From positions 2,108,001 to 2,172,000 of the forward strand of contig JAVLUZ010000271.1 of assembly GCA_036768485.1 (NCBI GenBank): 64,000 nt of DNA, read 5' to 3'. The DNA is from Mermis nigrescens. Its lineage: Eukaryota > Nematoda > Enoplea > Mermithida > Mermithidae. The notes below the pieces were generated by a model, which saw nothing but the letters and a program-made list of their open reading frames with translations, had not been told where the DNA came from and ran no database searches. Numbering within the stretch: position 1 is the first letter of the stretch; every line of letters starts with the position of its first letter. The position numbers and the translations under genes are program-made. Of this stretch, positions 57,072-64,000 are shown in pieces.

Positions 57072-57529
57072 GATTCGCTGCGGTTGTGCAGAATACAAGT
57101 ACCAACGCAGTATAAAAAATCTGTTGATACTTTGCTATAAGAGAAGTTTAGCTGAATTTGCGGTAATATCTTTTCGTCAGATCATAAGCACACCTACATT
57201 CAATATAAAGCATTAAAAGCGAATAGAAAACGATGGAATGAGCTAAAGTAACGGAGTAACAATCAAAAATCTTTTTTTGTTAAAAAGTCGGGCCCAGAAT
57301 CACGAGCGGTTTTAACAAGTTTTTATAAAGAAATAAACGGAGCCCGACCTCAAGCGATTTGATCACTAGAATAAGCATCGACTTCAAGCCGAATAAAATA
57401 TTTTAGGCGTTGTCATTGTAGGCCGACTAAATCCAGGTTTAGTTTCCGAGGTTTTATAAGCTTGCTTTCAAAATAACATCATAATTGGGCATAGATACCA
57501 ACCGGAATTTACGTCTGAATGCAGAAAGG

Positions 57530-57795
57530 CGAGGCTATAAATGCACAGCATGGCCTATCTGGTAGCCGGTCTGGGGGTCAAAAACAAAGTTTTTTGGGCA
57601 AGACCCCAAAAACATGTTTAAATGCTAAAATAGCGTACGTTATTCCACAGTTTCTGGTTAATTTGAAGCACTTTTGCAGTGAATTTTCAATTTTCATTCC
57701 TTTTTTTGACCTTCATTTTGCTTTATTTTCCCCAGAAAATTTTCCATTTTTGGAAGGTATAGACCCCCAACCCTCCCTCTTGCACGTGCATGCCT
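57530..57795 (+). repeat. R2-family MITE copy
   Basis: Starts ATAAATGCACAGCATGGCC, carries the TAAATGCTAAAATAGCG and TTTTCAATTTTCATTCC blocks, and ends in a CCCCCAACC...GCACGTGCATG segment. Lies upstream of the transporter gene. Confidence 0.6.
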
Positions 57796-57799
57796 GGGC

Positions 57800-59000
57800 G
57801 TGACTATAATTTATCATTTAGAGGCCTATACCATACGGGTCCGTGTGCGAATAAATCAAGCAAAATAATTTGGAAGAGGAATATAATCATTTTTTTATAA
57901 CGTTTAGCTTTGCCTGGAACCCATGCATCCAGATAAATTAATTCAAGAAACTAAGCACTTCAACATAGAATCACGGCATCTTCCTATCTAGAATAGACAC
58001 ATAGAAGTGCAAGAAGGTGGATGATTCAATTGAATTGGTGTTATGAAAAATATAACATGTATTAATTGCACATGTGCACGTCCGATGAACCATTTCGGTC
58101 ATTGCAATAACAGTGTAAGCGAATAGAAGCAGTTCAATACGAGCGTATATTGTGCGATAAACCACCTGAACAAATAGATAAATAACGGCTAGGCGAGCGG
58201 ACAGAAAAGGACAAGAACATGAGCGTGACACAAAATGATACGAGAAATGCCGTTTTGAGCAGGCGCGCTTCATAGCATGCTTACGAGTTTCCAAAATTTT
58301 CAAGAAAATTTAAAATATCCAGGCGACGGAATGTTCAAAAATCTGTACGATCGCGTAGATACATGAGTAACGAGTTTAGTTGAGGCTAAACGAGACATAC
58401 CCGTAATTTTGAAAAAGTATGGTAAAAGAAAATTTAATGGAAGTTTTTCGGCTAATTTCAAAATAATTTTAAATGCGGTCTACAGCTCATTTAAACATTA
58501 ATCATTTTAATATAATTATTAATAATTTTCTTGCTTATTTATCCGCTACTTACAGATTTTAGCAGTGGGCTGACGATTCTTTTCCCGGCGCTAGATATTC
58601 ATCTCACTCCGTGTGTGTCGAAGCACAAATAAATTCCGCGTGTTATTATTTGCTTCTCCAAAAAAAAGAATGGAATGGAATTAGGAACGAGGTGCGAGAC
58701 GCAAATGTAGATAATGGAACCGCACAACATCCTCAATGATCTAATGCAGTAATACGGCAGCAAATCGTTCAATATGTAGGCGCACAGAGATGACGAAATC
58801 TAAGTTGCTGATGCAATCCTTCACGCACTTGCATAATAACAATGCCGAAAAAATTCAACTCAAACGTATAAATAACGCTATTTTGTTGTCGACGTTCGCA
58901 TGTATTGCGCTCATATAGAGAAATTCTAAAAATATCACGCTCTGTGCGCAATCTTCTTCGTAGCTCACTACAGGCTATCGATTTTTCACTTGCACTTTGA
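57800..59000. other. Intergenic sequence without recognised gene
   Basis: Between the transporter 5' end and the repeat cluster. Open frames of up to ~110 codons on the minus strand show no domain features. May include the transporter promoter region near 57100-57300, but no element was identified. Confidence 0.35.
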
Positions 59001-59009
59001 CTTGTACTA

Positions 59010-59171
59010 GTCTGTTTCACACAAGTTTGAGCATAAATTTTAAAAACTATGTCTGACAACAAGCCGACAGATTGCGATTATAGCATTAATTTGACATATA
59101 ATTATCGTAATCCGTCGGCTTACTTTCGAAAAAATTCTTAAAATTTATGCCCAAACTTATGTGAAACAGAC
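59010..59171. repeat. Palindromic MITE, family R5, flanked by TA
   Basis: A 162-bp imperfect palindrome. It starts GTCTGTTTCACACAAGTTTG and ends with the inverted equivalent (GTGAAACAGAC), with the dinucleotide TA on each side (59008-59009, 59172-59173). A TA duplication suggests a Tc1/mariner-type helper. Confidence 0.75.
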
Positions 59172-59173
59172 TA

Positions 59174-59578
59174 TAGCTGCAGACGATTAGTTTCGGTTTT
59201 GACGCTAGCTCAACAATGAGACTGTAGGTTCCATTTAAGCCTACGACCAACAATTTCAAAATTTTCCAACTTACCTCCCTAGGTGGTTTTTTTCCTTTTG
59301 AAAGTTTATCATCGAGCACTAATCCATCGGCATCAAAAAATCGCGAAAAACAAAAAAATTTCAAAAATTAAATTCTAGGTGCCATTTCGGTTTTTGGGGG
59401 TATTCGGCCTTCTGTGGGGTGCACATCCCCAAACCCTTCCTCCCACGCCCACGTATGCTGACTTCTTACTCAGGCCGAGCTGAATAAAAGGCTGGAAATG
59501 CGCAATCCTCGCTAACTCGTCTTAGCATTGTTTATCATAAGATAAAAGAATATAAGATCCAGTGAGGCACGGAGGGCA
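59174..59578 (+). repeat. Segmental duplication, left copy (with internally deleted R1)
   Basis: Matches 60894-61374, starting AGCTGCAGACGATTAG and ending near ATCCAGTGAGGCA. It contains an R1 MITE at the equivalent site, but about 110 bases of its left half are gone. Confidence 0.7.
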
Positions 59579-59849
59579 GTGGTGGATCCAGGATTTTCTG
59601 ACCGGGGGGGGGCGGAAATCAAAATTTTCTTAAAAGTGTCAAACTTTGTCCAAAGATTCGCATATTATGCTTAAATTGCCGGGTTTTTTTGCTGCCTTTT
59701 TATAGGTCATATAAAGCGTGTGGAATACGCGTTAGCGTTAACCATAGGCGCTGATAAAACAGCCTTCTTCCTCTGCTGTAAAAGAGTAGTTCCTATGAAA
59801 AGCATTACGGTGTAAGTTGGGCCTCTATAAATGAGCTTTTTGGACCAAA

Positions 59850-60360
59850 ATGACCTCAAAAACTGGTATAAGCGATAAAATAGCGCTAAAACTACGTTAA
59901 GTCACACTTTGTGGTCAATTTGAAGTACTTTCGAATAAAACTTTCAATTTTCAATTTTCATCCCTTTTTTCCTTGTTTTGCTTCATTTTCCCGGGAAACT
60001 CCCATTTTTTAATTCTTGTGGATCTAGACCCTCAAACCTCAGCGCGCGGGTTTGTTGGGGGTCTAGACCATACGTGTTTAGGGTAAAGGGATTTTGACCC
60101 TACATATATGCACAGTAAGGCCGATCTGGAGGTGGGGGCACAGACAGCACCAAAATTCTGGGGGTGAAGGTCAAAAATGGTCTTAAAAATGGTGGTATGG
60201 CGAAAAACACCATTTTTCAACGTTTTTCATCGAGCACTATCCATTGGCATCAAAAACTTGCGAAAAAAACGAAAAAAATCTTCAAAAATTGAATTCTGGG
60301 AGGGTATTTTGGTTTCTGAGGGGGGTGTTCGGCCTTCTGGGGGATGCATACCCCTAACTT
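59850..60360 (+). repeat. R2-family copy followed by an R1-family copy
   Basis: 59850-60130 has the R2 blocks (GATAAAATAGCGCTAAAAC and TTTTCAATTTTCATCCC). 60145-60355 has the R1 body (CACCAAAATTCTGGGGG, CTTAAAAATGGTGG, GAGCACTATCCATTGG). Ends are not sharp. Confidence 0.6.
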
Positions 60361-60412
60361 TAAAAATAATGTTTTTCATAAACGTAGATAACTAATACGG
60401 TAGACACCTATA

Positions 60413-60554
60413 GTCCGTTTCGCATAAGTTTGGGCATAAATTTTATGAATTTTTATCGACAGTAAGCCGACAGATTACGATAATGTGAATACTTAAAGTC
60501 AATGCTGTCGGTCATAGTTGTTAAAAAATATGCACAAACTCGTGTGAAACTGAC
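60413..60554. repeat. R5-family MITE copy
   Basis: Starts GTCCGTTTCGCATAAGTTTG after TA and ends GTGTGAAACTGAC. The interior keeps AGTAAGCCGACAGATTACG as in 59010-59171. Confidence 0.65.
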
Positions 60555-60893
60555 CGTAATAAGTTTTTTAGTGTCGTTTTGTTAGATTAGCGCTTCAAAT
60601 GTCATTTTGATTAAAGAAATAGTAAAGTGGAGCTGCTAAAGTAAAGTTTCACCCCGACAAAATTCAGTTTTTGAAATTACTTTTAGTGTTTTTGAGCATT
60701 TATCTTTTGTATTGCCTGATTCAGGACCTTTGAACAACCTCTTTCGTCACTAGTGCATGGAGTGTAAAAGAATCAATTGTCGTTAAGAAATTTCGTGTTA
60801 GACACTTTGTAATTGTGCCAAGCTTTTGATTGAATAGCCACAGAAGGAGAAAGAGTTAAAATAAAAATATGAATTTTTCAGAAATGCCTGAAA

Positions 60894-61374
60894 TTAGCTG
60901 CAGACAATAATTAGTTTCGGTTTTGACGCTGGCTCAACAATAAGACTGTAGGTTCCATTTAAGATCACGACGACCGAAAATTTCAATATTTTCCAACTCA
61001 CCTCCATAAGTGGGCAGCACCAAAATTCTGGGGTGTGGGTGGGGTGCAAAATTTTTAAAGGTCAAAAATGTTCCTAAAAAAGGTGGTAAAGCAAAAAACG
61101 CCGCTTTTCAACATTTCTCATCGAGCACTATCCATTGGAATCAAAAAATTGTGAAAAAACAAAAAAATTTCAAATATTGAATTCTAGGAGTGTTTCGGTT
61201 TTTGGGGATGTCCGGCCTTCTGTGGGTGCATAACCCCTGAACCCCCACGCCCATTTGTGCTGACCTCTCACTCACGCCGAGCTGAATAATTGGCTGGAAA
61301 TGCGCAATCCTCGCTAACTTGTCCTAGCATTTTTTATCATACGATAAAAGAATAAAAGATCCAGTGAGGCAAAA
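60894..61374 (+). repeat. Segmental duplication, right copy (with full R1)
   Basis: Second copy of the 59174-59578 block, about 1.72 kb downstream. It contains an R1 copy at 61005-61259 flanked by CTCACCTC and CTGACCTC, a 7/8 match to an 8-bp target duplication. Confidence 0.7.
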
Positions 61375-61918
61375 GTCTGAGTTGCATCACGTGTCGACTT
61401 AAGTTTTTAGTCACGTGTTTTTTATTTTTTGCATTTATCTCTTTAATCACGTGTTGACATACCCCCGTTTCTAGCACTTTTTCTCAAAGTATCGAAAATT
61501 TGTGCCGTGTGAGCGTCAAGCAGCAAATCCTGATTCAAATCTGTAAGCTTTTATATTCATAGATTTCTAATTATAGATTCGTGTAACTTCTTTTTTATTT
61601 CTATATTGATGTGATAACGATTGACAAAGCGCCCATGTATGTAGTTTTGTGCTTTAAAATCCTCCGTTAACAATCATGTTTTTGCAGTCGAAGGGTACCA
61701 TTATAGGAAAAACTCCTAGTCTATATTAAGCTACACCTTCTTTGCACTCTTTAATAGTTATTACTTTCATTTAATGTAATTTCTATGCTCTTTCTAAATA
61801 TGTATGTTACTTTTATGAAAATTATTTTTGAAAGTGATACAACTAAAAATTATTAAAATGCATAAGAATAGGCATCTGGTGAAAGTCCATGGAAAAATAA
61901 GGATAAGTAGGTTTCTGT

Positions 61919-61978
61919 CACAGGGATAAGGAAGATCACACAGGGATAAGGAAGATCACACAGGGATAAGGAAGATCA
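61919..61978 (+). repeat. 20-bp tandem repeat, three copies
   Basis: CACAGGGATAAGGAAGATCA repeated three times with almost no variation, so it probably arose recently. Confidence 0.85.
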
Positions 61979-62168
61979 GAAAAAATGCCAACAAAGGGAT
62001 TTACTATGACTCATCCCTAGGACACGGTAAACGGAGGGTTAATTGAAATAGTCAAATGTGTCGCATACTTTTGCACGAGATCTTTCCCTTACCTATTCTC
62101 TTCAATTCAAATCATTTTCCAAATAATTTGGTTAATGGTATTTATATTTACTGTAAGGTAATTGCGAG

Positions 62169-62392
62169 CATAGGTGGGCAGCACCGAAATTCTGGGGGAT
62201 GCAAGATTTTTCAAAGCTCAAAAAATGGCCTTAAAAATGGTGGTATGGCAAAAAACCACCATTTTTCAACGTTTCTCATCGATCACAAAAAATTGTGAAC
62301 AAAAAACAAAAAAAAATTCCAAAAATTGAATTCTGGGAGGGGGTATTTTGGTTTCTGGGGGTGCTCACCCCCAACCCCCACGTCCAGGTATG
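62169..62392 (+). repeat. hAT-like MITE, family R1
   Basis: A 224-bp copy starting CATAGGTGGGCAGCACC and ending CACGTCCAGGTATG, flanked by ATTGCGAG and GTTGCGAG (7 of 8 bases equal). Confidence 0.75.
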
Positions 62393-62862
62393 GTTGCGAG
62401 TATGCAATCTTAATTTCGACTTACATCAATGCTCTTGAGCTATTTATTGCGAGATTCACCATATTTCTGTCCAATTATTTTTGACAAAAAGTAATGTCAA
62501 AAGACATTAGCCAAATGCTTTGAAACAAAGCGGAGCTAGAGGAAAAATACAAATATATAAATACCTAACATAAAATATGTGATCTACGCTAAAATGAGTA
62601 ATTCTAAGGATTTCAAACAGTGGACTATGAAATTAGCAGGCAAATCATAAATGATTTATCTATCTGTGAAAACGTCGATTAAAAAGTCCAAGATAATTAT
62701 ATTTTGTAACAACGCTTTCCCATTTCATCGCGAAAAGTTCAAAATTTCCCAAAAGTCATGCAAAAATATTATTTTTTTATCTGTATTTTCCTGAACTTCT
62801 CGCCCTGCCGTTGTTTAGATGCATTATCTGATGCTAACATTAGCTAAAAAGCCAATAGCTAA

Positions 62863-63319
62863 CTAAAATTGATCATATTCGGGCTCATTCATGAAACGAG
62901 CTGCATCGTCGTAGCATGCTTTCATTCGACTCACAATTTCATGACGTCTCAAATCTGATTCGCTTTCACTGGCTTTTGCCACGAGGCGCGAAAGAAAATC
63001 CGTCATCAGGAGATTAATTAGACTGGAAACCGCGAAGGTGTGTTGGAAAACTTTCCATACTCGGTCAAACGTAACACTTTTGTCAAGCATCCCGCCGGCT
63101 TTCAACATAAACCTGAAAACATAGCGAACAAGTTTTCATGAGATAGAAGTTCAGATAAAAGTTAGCTTGCAATTCAAGATCAAAGCACGATAAAACCACA
63201 TTTCTTTCAATAGTTTTGGTAGTACATACATACGCTACTAAAAAGTGTGCCGCCATTACACCAAATATTAATTTCTCGCGCACTAAAAGTGTTAATCAGT
63301 ATGCTTTCTGAGTTCTTAA

Positions 63320-63406
<87 letters not shown>

Positions 63407-63754
63407 TATTATTATTATTATTATTGGTATTTTTATTTTTGTTTTTTGTGCAGTAATAAATGTTAATTGATTATAACAATTACCTGTCGTAATAACGTTT
63501 TATTATATTTTTTCTTGCTCTCGTCTTAATGTGTGATTCACGCAAATTGAAGTCAATCGCGCTAGATCGCTCAAACCACAACCGGCAAAGCTTAATTGCC
63601 AATCTATAAAAGCTGCCACTTCGTCAGTAATTTGACCATTTTTGTCCTTTTTGAACAAAATGTTGTTCATCCATGTATCTCCGTGCTGTAATACATCGGG
63701 TATAACTCTGCGATATTTTTCCCGGTTGTTCAGGAGACGTTCAACATCAATTTC
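62863..63754 (-). CDS. CHK/DUF1679 kinase-like protein, C-terminal exons (5' part outside window)
   Basis: Exon 63484-63754 has the kinase catalytic-loop motif HGDTWMNN (Asp and Asn as in choline/ecdysteroid kinases) and the metal-binding IDWQ, then GLSDLARL. Exon 62863-63112 completes the C-terminus and ends with TAG. The acceptors read ACGCAG and TTTTCAG. The CHK family phosphorylates small molecules and is expanded in nematodes and insects; the substrate here is unknown. Reading across the splice junction needs one more A in the run at 63508-63513 (A6 on the coding strand): as written the frame stops at TAA just after it, yet the frame that joins exon 2 gives a conserved RYYDRF stretch. 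This is either a sequencing error or a pseudogene. The upstream intron contains an R1 MITE. Confidence 0.85.
63323..63425. repeat. (TTA)n microsatellite
   Basis: About 100 bases of ATT/TTA repeat with one interruption (TACTATT near 63402). It sits just downstream of exon A of the kinase gene on + coordinates, outside the coding exons. The poly-leucine open frame across it is an artefact. Confidence 0.95.
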
Positions 63755-63778
63755 CTGCGTAATCAGAGGGGTCCGATT

Positions 63779-64000
63779 ATACGTGGGCAGCACCGAAATT
63801 CTGGGGGGTGCAAGATTTTTCAAAGGTCAAAAAATGGCCTTAAAAATGGTGGTATGGCGAAAAAACACCATTTTCAACGTTTCTCATCGAGCACTATCCA
63901 TTGGCATCAAAAAATTGCGAGAAAAACAAAAAAAATCAAAAATTGAATTCTGGGGGGTATTTTGATTTCTGGGGGGTATTTTGGTTTCTCAGGGGGTGCA
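63779..64000 (+). repeat. R1-family MITE copy cut by the window edge
   Basis: Starts ATACGTGGGCAGCACCGAAATTC-like sequence and has the standard R1 blocks to the end of the window. Lies in an intron of the kinase gene. Confidence 0.7.

Noticed and set aside
63247..63456. Poly-leucine protein
   Set aside because: Translation of the TTA microsatellite.

Overview
This is eukaryotic, animal-type DNA: AT-rich, gene-poor, with GT-AG introns whose acceptors are mostly of the T-rich TTTTCAG or TTTTTAG kind. Two host genes are readable, both on the minus strand. One is a complete ten-exon SLC7/LAT-type amino acid transporter (41411-57071, 482 codons). The other is the 3' half of a CHK/DUF1679 (ecdysteroid-kinase-like) gene at the right edge (62863-63754). 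That kinase type, with its IDWQ motif, and the splice-site style make a nematode the best guess; this is inference.

The left half (700-34906) is one nested mobile element. A PIF/Harbinger DNA transposon of roughly 4.3 kb, with GGGCCT termini and a candidate CAG target duplication, carries convergent genes: a DDE transposase (+) and a Myb/SANT-like partner (-). Each gene is split by a separate 14.4-kb Ty3/gypsy LTR retrotransposon: element 1 at 1001-15343 (duplication TAGC) and element 2 at 20111-34501 (duplication GTAA). A third insertion, a 1.16-kb foldback-type element with termini made of 18-bp tandem repeats (18049-19208, duplication GTGCAT), sits in the 3' end of the transposase, and a small hAT-like MITE sits in its intron.

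The two retrotransposons are minus-strand relatives with ~1.05-kb LTRs, a single-frame gag-pol and a third gene after integrase. That third gene (about 1,385 codons) begins with a DEDDy 3'-5' exonuclease domain instead of an envelope, has higher GC than gag-pol, and starts just after a strong splice-acceptor-like sequence. I recall DEDDy ORF3s being reported in bdelloid rotifer retroelements, so the association has a precedent; a copy in a probable nematode would widen it. Decay is reciprocal: element 1 has a wrecked gag-pol but a nearly intact exonuclease ORF, while element 2 has an intact gag-pol except for one TGA and a wrecked exonuclease ORF.

The right half (34910-64000) holds the two host genes in a matrix of short non-autonomous repeats: several hAT-like MITE families with CATA-type ends and 8-bp duplications, a TA-flanked palindromic MITE, a 760-bp inverted-repeat element with seven subterminal motifs, a 1.1-kb dispersed repeat, segmental duplications, minisatellites and a long TTA microsatellite. 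Single-base frameshifts at A-runs in unrelated genes raise the possibility of homopolymer errors in the assembly. No rRNA, tRNA, CRISPR or bacterial feature was seen.
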